A stretch of DNA of 39,104 nt from Gallionella sp. (GTDB taxonomy: Bacteria > Pseudomonadota > Gammaproteobacteria > Burkholderiales > Gallionellaceae): the NCBI GenBank assembly GCA_025350705.1, contig JANXXH010000066.1, positions 1-39,104 of the forward strand, read 5' to 3'. Each line of letters begins with the position of its first letter. Positions within the stretch are counted from its first letter, which is position 1. The notes under the pieces were generated by a model. That model saw only the letters and a list, made by a program, of their open reading frames with translations, searched no databases and was not told the DNA's origin. Of the stretch, positions 16,586 through 25,833 are shown one piece after another. The position numbers and the translations under genes were made by a program.

Positions 16586-16765
16586 TTAGTCGCCCTTGGT
16601 CTTGACTACCTTCTTACCACGGTAAAAACCGGTAGGGCTGATGTGATGGCGCAAATGGGTCTCGCCCGTGGTTGGTTCAACCGCAAGTGCCGGGTTGGTC
16701 AAAAAATCGTGGGCGCGGTGCATACCACGCTTGGATGCGGATTTCTTATTTTGCTGTACTGCCAT
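16586..16765 (-). CDS. rpmF: 50S ribosomal protein L32
   Basis: The 59-residue product begins [20 protein letters not shown], the L32 signature, and ends with the basic [14 protein letters not shown]. It is a component of the large ribosomal subunit. It lacks the CxxC zinc pairs found in some L32 versions and so is the zinc-independent type. It lies between yceD (24 bases upstream) and plsX, the widely conserved order. AGGAG lies about 6 bases before the start. Confidence 0.97.
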   Translation of the reverse strand: MAVQQNKKSASKRGMHRAHDFLTNPALAVEPTTGETHLRHHISPTGFYRGKKVVKTKGD

Positions 16766-16789
16766 AATAACTACTCCTAAAAAAACTGT

Positions 16790-17299
16790 TTAACTACGCT
16801 TCAATTCCGCCAAAACCGCAAAGGGACTTTTATCTTTCCCAAGTGCATTCTCGCCATCTGCCACCTGACAAGCGCCCAACTCATGTTTGGGTGCAATTGG
16901 CAGGCTTAACAAAATCTCTTCCTCCAACAGATCCAGCACATTCAAGTGCGCATCCGCCAAAATGCTATCGAACTCTTCTTCCTCTCCGCCTGCGACACTA
17001 TCGCCCAGCGCATCCAGACTTGCCTGATCGCGGAGCAACAAATGCGAATCAAGTCGAACAGGATAATCCAAACCGCCCATGCAGCGCTGACAACGCAACT
17101 GACATCGTCCTTCCACGCTGACATCCAGCGCAGGATTGCCTTGCTTATCCACAACACCTTGCACTGAGTAATGCAAACTTCCAAGCGGATTTTCCATGAC
17201 ATCCATCAAGCGGGTCAGCTCGGCAACTGGTAATTCACCACTGATTTGTTGGCCATTTCTGGCAAAATCCAGACTATCGATGAAAGACCGTGCATGCAT
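16790..17299 (-). CDS. yceD: YceD/DUF177 protein, 23S rRNA accumulation factor
   Basis: The 169-residue product matches the YceD family: N-terminal SFIDSLDFARNGQ, a central CQLRCQRCMGGLDYP with the paired-cysteine motif, an acidic EEEEFDS stretch, and a C-terminal LLEEEILLSLPIAPKH followed by FAVLAELK. Family members are needed for 23S rRNA accumulation in E. coli and plants. I chose ATG 17299 because a near-consensus promoter lies at 17309-17337, downstream of the alternative ATG at 17344. With that promoter the message would be almost leaderless. If another promoter is used, ATG 17344, with AGGA upstream, is possible. Confidence 0.9.
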   Translation of the reverse strand: MHARSFIDSLDFARNGQQISGELPVAELTRLMDVMENPLGSLHYSVQGVVDKQGNPALDVSVEGRCQLRCQRCMGGLDYPVRLDSHLLLRDQASLDALGDSVAGGEEEEFDSILADAHLNVLDLLEEEILLSLPIAPKHELGACQVADGENALGKDKSPFAVLAELKRS

Positions 17300-17308
17300 A
17301 AGGCGCGC

Positions 17309-17337
17309 ATGATATATTTTTCGCCGCTCCGTGTCAA
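17309..17337 (-). promoter_or_regulatory. Sigma-70 promoter of the yceD-rpmF-plsX-fab cluster
   Basis: TTGACA (17332-17337) and TATCAT (17309-17314) are separated by exactly 17 bases on the minus strand. The -35 is perfect and the -10 matches at five of six positions. The transcription start would fall about 3-5 bases before, or at, ATG 17299. Confidence 0.65.
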
Positions 17338-17367
17338 AAGTCATGGCAAAAATCCTAAGGAATATCA

Positions 17368-17952
17368 TTGAATTCTCAGTTGCTTGTCCTGGCCTCCAGC
17401 TCCATTTACCGCAGCGAACTCCTCAAACGACTTCAATTGCCCTTTGAGACTGTCGCACCCAATGTGGACGAAGCGCCTTTGCAGAATGAATCTGCACGCG
17501 AAACCTCGGTGCGCCTGGCTCAGGAAAAGGCTCTTGCCGTGTCCGGCAATTATCCTGACGCATTGATCATCGGTTCAGACCAGGTCGCCCTGCTGGAAGG
17601 CCAACAACTTGGCAAGCCTCACACACACGACAATGCGGTCAAGCAACTGCGCGCGATGCGCGGCAAGACCACCTGTTTCTTTACCGCGCTGACGCTGTTG
17701 AACAGCCAAACCGGCAACATGCAAACCGAAGTGGCAGAAAACTACGTCACGCTGCACAACCTTAGCGATGCAGAGATCGAAGGCTATTTGCTTAAAGAAC
17801 AACCCTACCACTGTGCTGGCAGCGCAAAATCAGAAGGGCTGGGCATCGCGCTGATCAGCAAAATGACTGGTGACGACCCGAACGCACTGATCGGCCTGCC
17901 GCTGATCCTGTTGATCCAGATGTTGCGCCGTGAAAACGTGCGGCTGTTCTAG
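17368..17952 (+). CDS. yceF: Maf-like nucleotide pyrophosphatase, YceF type
   Basis: The 194-residue product is a Maf/HAM1-fold house-cleaning enzyme that hydrolyses modified nucleoside triphosphates; the YceF subgroup prefers 7-methyl-GTP. Motifs seen are [15 protein letters not shown] at the N-terminus, [18 protein letters not shown] near residue 70, [13 protein letters not shown] near 150, and [14 protein letters not shown] at the end. It uses TTG at 17368 with AAGGA 6-7 bases upstream. It is divergent from yceD, with only about 70 bases between start codons, as in E. coli. The next gene begins 2 bases after its stop codon. Confidence 0.93.
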   Translation: MNSQLLVLASSSIYRSELLKRLQLPFETVAPNVDEAPLQNESARETSVRLAQEKALAVSGNYPDALIIGSDQVALLEGQQLGKPHTHDNAVKQLRAMRGKTTCFFTALTLLNSQTGNMQTEVAENYVTLHNLSDAEIEGYLLKEQPYHCAGSAKSEGLGIALISKMTGDDPNALIGLPLILLIQMLRRENVRLF

Positions 17953-17954
17953 CG

Positions 17955-18677
17955 ATGGCAAGCAACCCCGGAACACTCTATCTTATTCCCTGCACGCTGG
18001 GCGACACGCCTGCAGAACAGGTATTGCCGCAGCATGTTATCAACGTGACACGCAAATTAAGTCATTTCGTGGTGGAACAACCCAAAACCGCACGCCAGTT
18101 CCTTTCGGCGCTCAAACCTGAACAGCCTATCCAGTCGCTGCACTTCGCTACACTCAATGAACACACGGCAGCCAAGGATATGGGTGAACTGCTAGCTCCC
18201 TTGCTGGCCGGGCACGATGTCGGCATCATTTCCGAGGCGGGATGCCCGGCCATCGCCGACCCCGGCGCGAACTTAGTGAACCTAGCACACCGCAAAGGCA
18301 TACGCGTTGTGCCACTGGTCGGCCCCTCTTCTATTTTGCTGGCATTGATGGCTTCCGGCCTGAATGGCCAGTGCTTTGCCTTTCACGGCTATTTGCCCAT
18401 TGCAGATGTGGAAAGGAACAAGATGATTGCGAAACTGGAAGCAGAGTCGGCAAAATTCAAACAAACTCAGTTATTCATTGAAACTCCATATCGAAATGAT
18501 AAAATGTTCGACGCGCTGCTTTTACAATGTCACCCGCAAACGCTGTTATGCGTCGCCACCGACATCACGCTGCCAAGTGAGCAGATACAGACGCGCACCA
18601 TCGCACAGTGGAAATCGCAGTCCAAGCCGCAACTAAACAAGCGTCCGAGCCTGTTCCTGTTGCTCGGGGCAAGTTAA
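17955..18677 (+). CDS. RsmI-like SAM-dependent methyltransferase (tetrapyrrole methylase fold)
   Basis: The 240-residue product has the tetrapyrrole methylase fold: GTLYLIPCTLGD at the N-terminus, SEAGCPAIADPGANLV near residue 95, VVPLVGPSSILLALMASGL near 120, and FIETPYRNDKM near 180. These blocks resemble RsmI, which methylates 16S rRNA at C1402 ribose. The protein is shorter than RsmI (about 285 residues), lacks the C-terminal extension, and has a different N-terminus, so it is likely a paralogue of unknown substrate. It starts 2 bases after yceF and is probably co-transcribed with it. Confidence 0.88.
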   Translation: MASNPGTLYLIPCTLGDTPAEQVLPQHVINVTRKLSHFVVEQPKTARQFLSALKPEQPIQSLHFATLNEHTAAKDMGELLAPLLAGHDVGIISEAGCPAIADPGANLVNLAHRKGIRVVPLVGPSSILLALMASGLNGQCFAFHGYLPIADVERNKMIAKLEAESAKFKQTQLFIETPYRNDKMFDALLLQCHPQTLLCVATDITLPSEQIQTRTIAQWKSQSKPQLNKRPSLFLLLGAS

Positions 18678-18694
18678 TTTAGTTGCTCATTAGC

Positions 18695-18729
18695 CCGCTT
18701 TCTGGTATTAAAGCGGACTTTAATTTTTA
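18695..18729 (+). terminator. Probable terminator after the RsmI-like gene
   Basis: CCGCTTT and AAAGCGG pair around an 8-base loop and are followed by ACTTTAATTTTTA. The stem is short and the T tract interrupted, so termination may be partial ahead of dksA. Confidence 0.45.
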
Positions 18730-18747
18730 TCCCGTTGGAGAAGTGCA

Positions 18748-19170
18748 ATGCCGGTACAGACACAAAAACCCGTCGTCCCTTACAAACCAAAAAAGGGCGA
18801 GGCTTACATGAACCCCAAGCAGCTGGATCATTTTCGCCAAATAATGAACGATATCAAGGCTGGACTGGGTAAGGATATCGATCGAACCGTACACACCATG
18901 CAGGACGAAGCCACCGTATTCGCTGATCCGAATGACCGTGCCACGCAAGAATCGGATATGGGCCTGGAGCTACGCAACCGCGACCGTGAACGCAAACTGA
19001 TCAAGAAGATCAATGAAATGCTCGCCAAGATCGATGCGGGCGAGTATGGCTACTGCGATAATTGTGGGGTAGAGATCGGTCTGGATCGTCTTGAAGCGAG
19101 GCCGACTGCCACTCTGTGCATCGACTGCAAGACCCTGGATGAGATACGCGAACGTCAAGTCGCCAAATAA
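18748..19170 (+). CDS. dksA: RNA polymerase-binding transcription factor DksA
   Basis: The 140-residue product has an N-terminal coiled coil whose tip carries the DxxDxA motif (DPNDRA near residue 54), then a four-cysteine zinc finger (CDNC near 100 and CIDC near 122). DksA enters the RNA polymerase secondary channel and, with ppGpp, controls stable-RNA and biosynthetic promoters. Spacing of the motifs is normal. GGAG lies about 7 bases before ATG 18748. A second in-frame Met at 18808 would remove 20 residues but is less likely. A strong bidirectional terminator follows. Confidence 0.95.
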   Translation: MPVQTQKPVVPYKPKKGEAYMNPKQLDHFRQIMNDIKAGLGKDIDRTVHTMQDEATVFADPNDRATQESDMGLELRNRDRERKLIKKINEMLAKIDAGEYGYCDNCGVEIGLDRLEARPTATLCIDCKTLDEIRERQVAK

Positions 19171-19202
19171 TTTTCCCTGAAAAAAATAAATCTCCGGAAA
19201 AT

Positions 19203-19234
19203 AAAAAGCCCCGCCGCTATGGCGGGGCTTTTTT
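19203..19234. terminator. Bidirectional terminator between dksA and pnp
   Basis: GCCCCGCC and GGCGGGGC form an 8-bp GC stem with a short loop (GCTAT), flanked by A5 on the left and T6 on the right. It can end both dksA (plus) and pnp (minus) transcripts, which converge here. Confidence 0.92.
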
Positions 19235-19245
19235 AAGTAAACAAA

Positions 19246-21357
19246 TTACTGGTGGGCTGTGGGAGCAGCTTCCGGTGCAGACAACAGCGCCTTCATGCTC
19301 AGCTTCATACGGCCCTTGTCGTCCACTTCAAGCACCTTTACGCGCACGATCTGGCCTTCCTTGAGGTGGTCTGCCACGCTGACGACACGTTCGTGGGCGA
19401 TCTGGGAGATGTGCAGCAAACCGTCCTTGCCCGGCAACACATTCACCAAAGCGCCGAAGTCGAGCAGCTTGACCACAGGGCCTTCGTAAATCTTGCCCAC
19501 TTCCACGTCTGCCACGATGTCTTCGATACGCTTCCTGGCCAATTCACCCGCTTCGCCGCTCACGCAGGAGATGGTGATGTTGCCTGTGTCATCAATATCG
19601 ATCGTCGTGCCGGTCTCTTCAGTCAATGCACGTATCACCGCACCGCCCTTGCCGATCACGTCGCGGATCTTTTCCGGATTGATCTTCATCTTGATCATGC
19701 GCGGCGCAAATTCGGAAACTTCGGTGCGAGCGCTTGGCACAGCTTGTTTCATCAAACCCAGGATGTGCAAACGGCCCTCCTTGGCTTGAATCAACGCAGC
19801 CTGCATGATTTCTCGGGTGATGCCGTTGATCTTGATGTCCATCTGTAGTGCGGTAATGCCTGCCTCAGTACCGGCCACCTTGAAATCCATATCGCCCAAG
19901 TGATCTTCATCACCAAGAATATCGGTCAGCACAGCAAAGCGTTTTCCTTCCTTGATCAGCCCCATAGCAATGCCTGCCACGTGCGCCTTGAGCGGCACAC
20001 CCGCATCCAGCAATGACAGGCAGCCTCCGCACACTGAAGCCATCGAGCTGGAACCATTGGACTCGGTGATTTCCGATACGACACGCATCGCATAACCGAA
20101 TTCTTCTTCACTAGGCAGTACCGCCACCAGCGCGCGCTTGGCCAATCTACCATGGCCGATTTCGCGGCGCTTGGGCGTACCTACGCGACCCGTTTCACCG
20201 GTCGAATAAGGTGGGAAGTTGTAGTGCAGCATAAAGCGATCAGTGTATTCGCCTTGCAGCGCGTCGATCTTCTGTGAGTCGCGCATGCTGCCCAAAGTCG
20301 CCGCCACGATAGCCTGTGTTTCGCCACGTGTGAAAAGCGAAGAGCCATGTACGCGCGGCAAAATGCCGTTGCGTATCGTGATCGGGCGAACAGTACGGGT
20401 ATTGCGGCCATCGATGCGCGGTTCGCCGCTGAGTATCTGTCCGCGCACGATCTTGGCTTCCAGCGCACTGAACAGGTCATTGATGTGATTCTTCTGGCTG
20501 GCGACCACTTCCGGCGACAATGCTGCCATCACCTTGTCGTGTATCGCGGCCACTGCATCGGTACGCGCCTGCTTGGAACGGATTGCATAAGCCTTGTTCA
20601 ATTCTGCTTCGGCAAGACTGGCGATCTGTGCAATCAAGGCTTCGTCTTTGGCGGGAGCCTTCCAATCCCACGCATCCGCACCCACCGCATCAGCCATTTC
20701 GTTGATCGCCCGGATCACGATCTGGATCTGCTCATGGCCAAACATCACCGCGCCCAGCATGATTTCTTCGGACAGCTGTTGCGCTTCGGATTCCACCATC
20801 TGCACCGCACGATCAGTACCGGCGACCACCAGATCCATTTGCGAAGTCAGGAGTTCAGTAGAGGTCGGGTTGAGCAAATATTGCCCGTTGGCATAACCCA
20901 CGCGAGCAGCGCCTATCGGGCCGTCGAAGGGAACACCGGATAAAGCCAGCGCGGCAGATGCACCTATCATTGCCGGGATATCGGAATCGATTTCGCTATC
21001 CGAAGACATCACTGTCGCAACGATCTGTATCTCGTTGTAAAAACTTTCCGGGAACAGCGGACGCAGCGGACGATCGATCAAACGCGAGGTCAGTATCTCC
21101 TTTTCGCTAGGGCGGCCTTCACGCTTGAAAAAACCACCGGGAATCTTGCCCGCAGCGTAAGTCCGCTCCTGATAATCCACGGTGAGCGGGAAGAAATCCT
21201 GCTCAGGTTTGGTATCTTTTCTGGCGACCACGGTAACCAGCACCACTGTATCATCCAGACTGACCATCACCGCGCCGCTGGCTTGGCGCGCTATCTCGCC
21301 GGTTTCCAGAGTGAGTTGATGGTTGCCGTATGCGATTGTTTTTTTATAGTGACTCAA
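19246..21357 (-). CDS. pnp: Polyribonucleotide nucleotidyltransferase (PNPase)
   Basis: The 703-residue product is the phosphorolytic 3'-5' exoribonuclease of the RNA degradosome. Two RNase PH domains are present (about 1-210 and 310-550), the second with the [13 protein letters not shown] block. They are followed by a KH domain ([20 protein letters not shown] near residue 560) and an S1 domain ([19 protein letters not shown] near 625). I chose TTG 21357 because GAGAGG lies about 6 bases upstream and the length then fits; an upstream in-frame ATG would add 14 unusual residues. It follows rpsO with a terminator between, as in E. coli. Confidence 0.95.
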   Translation of the reverse strand: MSHYKKTIAYGNHQLTLETGEIARQASGAVMVSLDDTVVLVTVVARKDTKPEQDFFPLTVDYQERTYAAGKIPGGFFKREGRPSEKEILTSRLIDRPLRPLFPESFYNEIQIVATVMSSDSEIDSDIPAMIGASAALALSGVPFDGPIGAARVGYANGQYLLNPTSTELLTSQMDLVVAGTDRAVQMVESEAQQLSEEIMLGAVMFGHEQIQIVIRAINEMADAVGADAWDWKAPAKDEALIAQIASLAEAELNKAYAIRSKQARTDAVAAIHDKVMAALSPEVVASQKNHINDLFSALEAKIVRGQILSGEPRIDGRNTRTVRPITIRNGILPRVHGSSLFTRGETQAIVAATLGSMRDSQKIDALQGEYTDRFMLHYNFPPYSTGETGRVGTPKRREIGHGRLAKRALVAVLPSEEEFGYAMRVVSEITESNGSSSMASVCGGCLSLLDAGVPLKAHVAGIAMGLIKEGKRFAVLTDILGDEDHLGDMDFKVAGTEAGITALQMDIKINGITREIMQAALIQAKEGRLHILGLMKQAVPSARTEVSEFAPRMIKMKINPEKIRDVIGKGGAVIRALTEETGTTIDIDDTGNITISCVSGEAGELARKRIEDIVADVEVGKIYEGPVVKLLDFGALVNVLPGKDGLLHISQIAHERVVSVADHLKEGQIVRVKVLEVDDKGRMKLSMKALLSAPEAAPTAHQ

Positions 21358-21425
21358 GATAGACCTCTCTGTGCTTAACATGACGCGCCATCGCGCCATA
21401 CGTTGTGACCATACAATGGCGATAA

Positions 21426-21457
21426 GAAAAAAAACGCGGGTCGCTAATGCGACCCGC
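21426..21457 (-). terminator. rpsO terminator
   Basis: On the minus strand GCGGGTCGC and GCGACCCGC form a perfect 9-bp stem with a 4-base loop, followed by GTTTTTTTT. It lies 15 bases after the rpsO stop codon. Pnp must be expressed by read-through or from a promoter in 21358-21425. Confidence 0.9.
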
Positions 21458-21471
21458 TGAAAACAAAATTA

Positions 21472-21741
21472 TTACTTCCGAATATCCAGACGTTGAATCA
21501 GCGTGCGATAGCTCGCATCATTCGTGCGCTTGAGATAATCCAGCAGCTTGCGGCGACGGCTTACCAGACGCAGCAGACCGCGACGGGAGTGGTGATCCTT
21601 GACATTATCCTTGAAATGATCAGTCAGATAAGTGATGCGCGCAGTGATCAAAGCCACCTGCACTTCGGGGGAACCTGTGTCGCTTCTGGCACGTTGATAG
21701 TCGGTAACGATTTGCGCTTTTTGCGCAGCGGTAATTGCCAT
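21472..21741 (-). CDS. rpsO: 30S ribosomal protein S15
   Basis: The 89-residue product binds 16S rRNA in the central domain. The conserved blocks [13 protein letters not shown] near residue 20 and [22 protein letters not shown] near 48-70 are unmistakable. AGGAGA lies about 8 bases before ATG. It has its own promoter in the end of truB and a strong terminator before pnp. Confidence 0.97.
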   Translation of the reverse strand: MAITAAQKAQIVTDYQRARSDTGSPEVQVALITARITYLTDHFKDNVKDHHSRRGLLRLVSRRRKLLDYLKRTNDASYRTLIQRLDIRK

Positions 21742-21770
21742 TGGTTTTGCTCTCCTAAAAAAAGTGCCGC

Positions 21771-21799
21771 ATTCTACCTTTTTCGGGTATGTTACTCAA
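21771..21799 (-). promoter_or_regulatory. rpsO promoter overlapping the end of truB
   Basis: On the minus strand TTGAGT (21794-21799) and TAGAAT (21771-21776) are 17 bases apart. The -35 box overlaps the last codons of truB and the -10 lies in the spacer, about 30 bases before the rpsO start. Confidence 0.55.
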
Positions 21800-22730
21800 C
21801 CCCAATATTTATCTCCGAAACTACCAGCGCCGCTTGTTTCGCCACATCGGACAATAGCCTTTCAGGAGCAAGGCGGCAGCCTTGCAGCATCCCCACCCCG
21901 ATAAATCCCTGCGGCCCATGCAGCCTGACCTTGCCGTCGGGCAGGCCGGTGTCCAGCCCCAACCGTTGGCCTTGCGCAAGACGTTTGATCTGCACAGCAT
22001 CCAATTGCAGCATGGGCATGTCGGGCATCATGCTCTCCAGCGGCAGAATGCAAGCATCGCGCTCAGCCTCGGCCATTGCCTCCAGTTGCTGCCAGGTGTA
22101 GGCATTACCCAAATCGAAATGCGCGATGGCGGTGCGACGCAGACCGATCAAATGCGCGCCGCATCCGAGTGCAGCGCCTATATCTTCGGCGAGTGTGCGT
22201 ATATATGTACCTTTGCTGCAACGCACGGTGATGTCCATCTGTTTACCTGAAAAAGAATTCAGGATCAGGTCATGTACTACCACGCTACGCAGTTCGCGTT
22301 CGATTGTTTCGCCTTTGCGGATGTATTCATAGAGCGGCTTGCCCTGGTGCTTGAGCGCACTGTGCATCGGCGGGAGTTGCTGAATCTCGCCATGAAACTT
22401 GGCCAGAACGGTATCAACCTCGGATTGCTTAACATCCACCGGATGCTCGGCAGTAATCTCGCCTTCCGCATCACCCGTGGTGGTGGTTTGCCCCAGATGC
22501 AACAAGGCGCGATAGGTTTTATCAGCATCGAGTAGCGCATTGGAAAATTTGGTGGCCTCGCCGAAGCAAATAGGTAACAGGCCGGTGGCGAGTGGATCGA
22601 GCGTGCCGGTGTGCCCGGCCTTTTCGGCCTGAAACTGGCGGCGTACTTTTTGCAGGGCATCGTTGGAACTGAGTTCCAACGGCTTATCGAACAACAGCAC
22701 GCCGTTTAACGAACGATAAGTTCGTGCCAT
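21792..22730 (-). CDS. truB: tRNA pseudouridine-55 synthase
   Basis: The 312-residue product makes pseudouridine 55 in the T loop of tRNAs. The catalytic Asp is in [15 protein letters not shown] near residue 46. The N-terminal [15 protein letters not shown] and the central [15 protein letters not shown] block near 180 are typical. Family members of this type carry a C-terminal PUA-like domain. It begins 6 bases after rbfA and completes the rimP-nusA-infB-rbfA-truB set. Confidence 0.96.
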   Translation of the reverse strand: MARTYRSLNGVLLFDKPLELSSNDALQKVRRQFQAEKAGHTGTLDPLATGLLPICFGEATKFSNALLDADKTYRALLHLGQTTTTGDAEGEITAEHPVDVKQSEVDTVLAKFHGEIQQLPPMHSALKHQGKPLYEYIRKGETIERELRSVVVHDLILNSFSGKQMDITVRCSKGTYIRTLAEDIGAALGCGAHLIGLRRTAIAHFDLGNAYTWQQLEAMAEAERDACILPLESMMPDMPMLQLDAVQIKRLAQGQRLGLDTGLPDGKVRLHGPQGFIGVGMLQGCRLAPERLLSDVAKQAALVVSEINIGVE

Positions 22731-22736
22731 AGGAAT

Positions 22737-23102
22737 CTATGAATTGTCGGGATGCAGTTTATCGCTGGCCACAGCTTGATCAATAAGTTGTGACAAGTGG
22801 CTGCCGCGTTCGACCGATGAATCGAAAACGAAATGCAATTGTGGCATGACACGCAGCTTGATGCTGTGCGCCAACTGGCTGCGTATAAAGCCGCTAGCAC
22901 TCTCCAAGCCTTGCTGAGCTTCCTCGTGCTTGCCGTCCAGCCGCGTAAAAAAGATCTTCGCATGGGAATAATCGCCGGCCACTTCAACTCCGGTGATAGT
23001 CACCAGTTTTACACGCGGGTCATTGATCTTGAGGCGCACCAACTCGGCAATCTCGCGCTGCATCTGCTGGGCGATGCGATCAGTTCTTGCAAAGTTGGCC
23101 AT
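22737..23102 (-). CDS. rbfA: Ribosome-binding factor A
   Basis: The 121-residue product is a KH-fold 30S maturation factor acting on the 5' end of 16S rRNA. It begins MANFARTDRIAQQMQREIAE, contains NDPRVKLVTITGVEV and DYSHAKIFFT near residues 35-55, and ends near LHFVFDSSVERGSHL. ATG 23102 was chosen from this family start. An upstream in-frame ATG at 23162 lies within the hairpin region between infB and rbfA and is unlikely. Confidence 0.95.
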   Translation of the reverse strand: MANFARTDRIAQQMQREIAELVRLKINDPRVKLVTITGVEVAGDYSHAKIFFTRLDGKHEEAQQGLESASGFIRSQLAHSIKLRVMPQLHFVFDSSVERGSHLSQLIDQAVASDKLHPDNS

Positions 23103-23145
23103 AGTTATTTGCTCAGAGGTCAGGAATGCTAACGAAAGTGCAGTA

Positions 23146-23178
23146 GTAGGGTGGATAAGCACAGCGCATCCACCCTAC
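23146..23178. repeat. REP-like palindrome between infB and rbfA
   Basis: GTAGGGTGGAT and ATCCACCCTAC form an 11-bp perfect stem with an 11-base loop. A second, smaller hairpin, CGCCGT/ACGGCG, lies beside it at 23187-23202. The GTAGGGTGG motif is like dispersed palindromic repeats known in many proteobacteria; only one copy is visible here. It lacks a T tract and so is probably not a terminator, but could stabilise the upstream message. Confidence 0.6.
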
Positions 23179-23204
23179 AGTACTTACGCCGTAATGACGG
23201 CGAT

Positions 23205-25805
23205 TTAAAGTGCGCGCGCTACCTCAACGATTTCGTAGGCCTCGAGTTTGTCACCCACTTGAAGATCGTTGAAACCCTTCACCGACAGTCCGCACTCGAA
23301 ATTGGCTTTCACTTCTTTCACGTCGTCCTTGAAGCGTTTCAACGAATCCAGTTCGCCGTCGTGTATCACCACGTTGTCGCGCAGCACACGCACCTTTGCA
23401 CCGCGCTTGACCATGCCTTCGAGCACCATGCAACCGGCAATCGTGCCGACCTTGGAAACGGTGAACACCTGACGCACTTCGACCATGCCCATGATGCTTT
23501 CGCGCTGCTCGGGAGCCAGCATGCCGGACAATGCCGCCTTGATCTCGTCCACCATCGCGTAGATGATATTGTAGTAGCGGATGTCCACGCCGGAAGCTTC
23601 GGCCAGCTTGCGCGCGGCCGCATCGGCACGGGTATTAAAGCCAATGACGATCGCCTTTGAAGCCAACGCCAGATTGATGTCTGATTCGCTTATCGCACCT
23701 ACCCCGCCGTGGATCAGATTGACCTTAACCTCGTTGGTGGAAAGTTTTTGCAGTGATTGCGCGATCGCTTCGGCAGAACCTTGCACGTCGGCCTTTACGA
23801 TCAACGACAAGGTGCGCACTTCGCCTTCGGCCATCTGCTCGAACATGTTTTCCAGCTTGGCCGCTTGCTGCTTGGCCAACTTCACGCCGCGATACTTGCC
23901 CTGACGGAATTGAGCAATTTCACGTGCGCGCTTTTCATCAGCCAATACCATCAGCTCTTCACCGGCAGCGGGCACTTCAGACAATCCTTGTATTTCCACC
24001 GGGATGGATGGCCCCGCTTCATTGACCGCCTTGCCGTTCTCATCCAGCATCGCGCGCACTTTTCCGAATACCGAACCGACCAGCACCGCATCGCCGCGCT
24101 TCATCGTGCCGGACTGGATCAGTACCGTCGCTACCGGCCCTTTTCCCTTGTCCAGGCGCGCCTCGATCACCAATCCCTTGGCGTGTGATGTACGCGGCGC
24201 TTTAAGTTCCAGCACCTCGGCTTGCAACAAAACGCCTTCCAGCAATTGATCTATGCCCTGCCCGGACTTCGATGAAACCTCGACGAACATCGCGTCACCA
24301 CCCCAATCTTCCGGAGTCACTCCTTCGGCGACCAGTTCTTGCTTGACGCGCTCGACGTTGGCTTCAGGCTTATCGACCTTGGTCATAGCCACCACCAGCG
24401 GCACGTTTGCAGCTCTGGCATGCGCAATGGCTTCCTTGGTCTGCGGCATCACGCCGTCATCGGCGGCCACCACCAGGATCACGATGTCGGTCGCTTTCGC
24501 GCCGCGCGCACGCATCGCGGTAAACGCCTCGTGACCCGGAGTATCCAAAAATGTGATCATTCCGCGCGGAGTATCGACGTGATACGCGCCGATATGCTGG
24601 GTGATGCCACCCGCTTCACCCGAGGCTACACGGGTGCGGCGTATGTAATCAAGTAACGAGGTCTTGCCGTGATCGACGTGACCCATCACGGTGACAACCG
24701 GTGCGCGAGGCTCCAGTACCACATCATGATGCACTTCGGTATCGGCCAAGTATGCATCCGGATCGTCCAGCTTGGCGGCCTTGGCGACGTGCCCCATCTC
24801 TTCCACGACGATCATCGCAGTTTCCTGATCGAGCACCTGATTGATGGTTACCATCGATCCCATCTTCATCAATACCTTGATGATCTCCGAAGCCTTGATC
24901 GACATCTTCTGCGCCAACTCGGCGACAGTGATGGTTTCAGGAACGGCCACTTCATGCACGATAGGCTCGGTCGGCAAAGAGAATGCGTGTTCAGGTTCGA
25001 CGGCATGTTTGCTGTGTTTATCATGACGAGGTGCACGAATCGGGGTAGTCCAGACACCGGTTTTCTCACCGGTTTTGACAGGAGTGCGTTTCTTGTGCCC
25101 TTTTTCGTCCCACGGGCTAGCCTTGGCTTCGGGTTTGGGTTTTTTGCTGGGCTTGCTTATCTTGTCGCCAGGCTTGGGTATCGGCTTGTGCAACGTTCCT
25201 TCTGCAAGATTAACCACCGGAGCTACCGCAACAGGTATAGCCTCTTCAACTTTTTTCACCGCAGGTTCGGCGGGAGGAGACTCGGATTCAGCCGCCTTCT
25301 TTGTGGTCTTGCGTTTGCTGCGCTCTTGCTTGACTTGCGCATCAGCTGCCTGACGCGCAGCCAATTCTGTTTGCAATCGTGCTTCCTCTTCGCGCGTAGC
25401 CAGTTCCTGCTCATTCACAACCTTGGCGGCTTTGCCCTTCTTGGGCACGGGTGCCTTGGACACATCAGCGACTTCAACCGGTGCAGCGGGTACAGCAACT
25501 TCAGCGGCAGCTGCCGGGGCTACTACGCGGCGTTTACGCACCTCCACTTGTATCGTGCGCGCACGACCGGAGCTATCAGCCTTCTTGATTTCGGTGGTTT
25601 CGCGGCGGATCAGCGTGATCTTCTTGGCAGGTTTTTCGGCGCCATGCGCTTGGCGCAAATGCTCCAGCAATTTTGCTTTATCCTTTTCCGACATCGGATC
25701 GGATTCATGTTCCTTGGCAATCCCTGCTGCCTTCAGCTGCTCAAGCAGCAAGGCAACCGGCAATCCCAGTTCAGTCGCAAATTGCGTTACGTTCAATTTT
25801 CCCAT
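23205..25805 (-). CDS. infB: Translation initiation factor IF-2
   Basis: The 866-residue product is the GTPase that places initiator tRNA on the 30S subunit. It has an N-terminal IF2N helical domain (1-50) and a long low-complexity Lys/Ala/Glu/Pro linker (about 60-285). A second IF2N domain follows at about 290-340, then the G domain with [14 protein letters not shown] near residue 372, DTPGHEAF and TKVDKPEA, and domains II to IV. The start [16 protein letters not shown] is standard. It lies 28 bases after nusA. The variable linker is of normal type for the order. Confidence 0.97.
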   Translation of the reverse strand: MGKLNVTQFATELGLPVALLLEQLKAAGIAKEHESDPMSEKDKAKLLEHLRQAHGAEKPAKKITLIRRETTEIKKADSSGRARTIQVEVRKRRVVAPAAAAEVAVPAAPVEVADVSKAPVPKKGKAAKVVNEQELATREEEARLQTELAARQAADAQVKQERSKRKTTKKAAESESPPAEPAVKKVEEAIPVAVAPVVNLAEGTLHKPIPKPGDKISKPSKKPKPEAKASPWDEKGHKKRTPVKTGEKTGVWTTPIRAPRHDKHSKHAVEPEHAFSLPTEPIVHEVAVPETITVAELAQKMSIKASEIIKVLMKMGSMVTINQVLDQETAMIVVEEMGHVAKAAKLDDPDAYLADTEVHHDVVLEPRAPVVTVMGHVDHGKTSLLDYIRRTRVASGEAGGITQHIGAYHVDTPRGMITFLDTPGHEAFTAMRARGAKATDIVILVVAADDGVMPQTKEAIAHARAANVPLVVAMTKVDKPEANVERVKQELVAEGVTPEDWGGDAMFVEVSSKSGQGIDQLLEGVLLQAEVLELKAPRTSHAKGLVIEARLDKGKGPVATVLIQSGTMKRGDAVLVGSVFGKVRAMLDENGKAVNEAGPSIPVEIQGLSEVPAAGEELMVLADEKRAREIAQFRQGKYRGVKLAKQQAAKLENMFEQMAEGEVRTLSLIVKADVQGSAEAIAQSLQKLSTNEVKVNLIHGGVGAISESDINLALASKAIVIGFNTRADAAARKLAEASGVDIRYYNIIYAMVDEIKAALSGMLAPEQRESIMGMVEVRQVFTVSKVGTIAGCMVLEGMVKRGAKVRVLRDNVVIHDGELDSLKRFKDDVKEVKANFECGLSVKGFNDLQVGDKLEAYEIVEVARAL

Positions 25806-25833
25806 TACCGTCCTTTAAACTACCCTTACCAAC

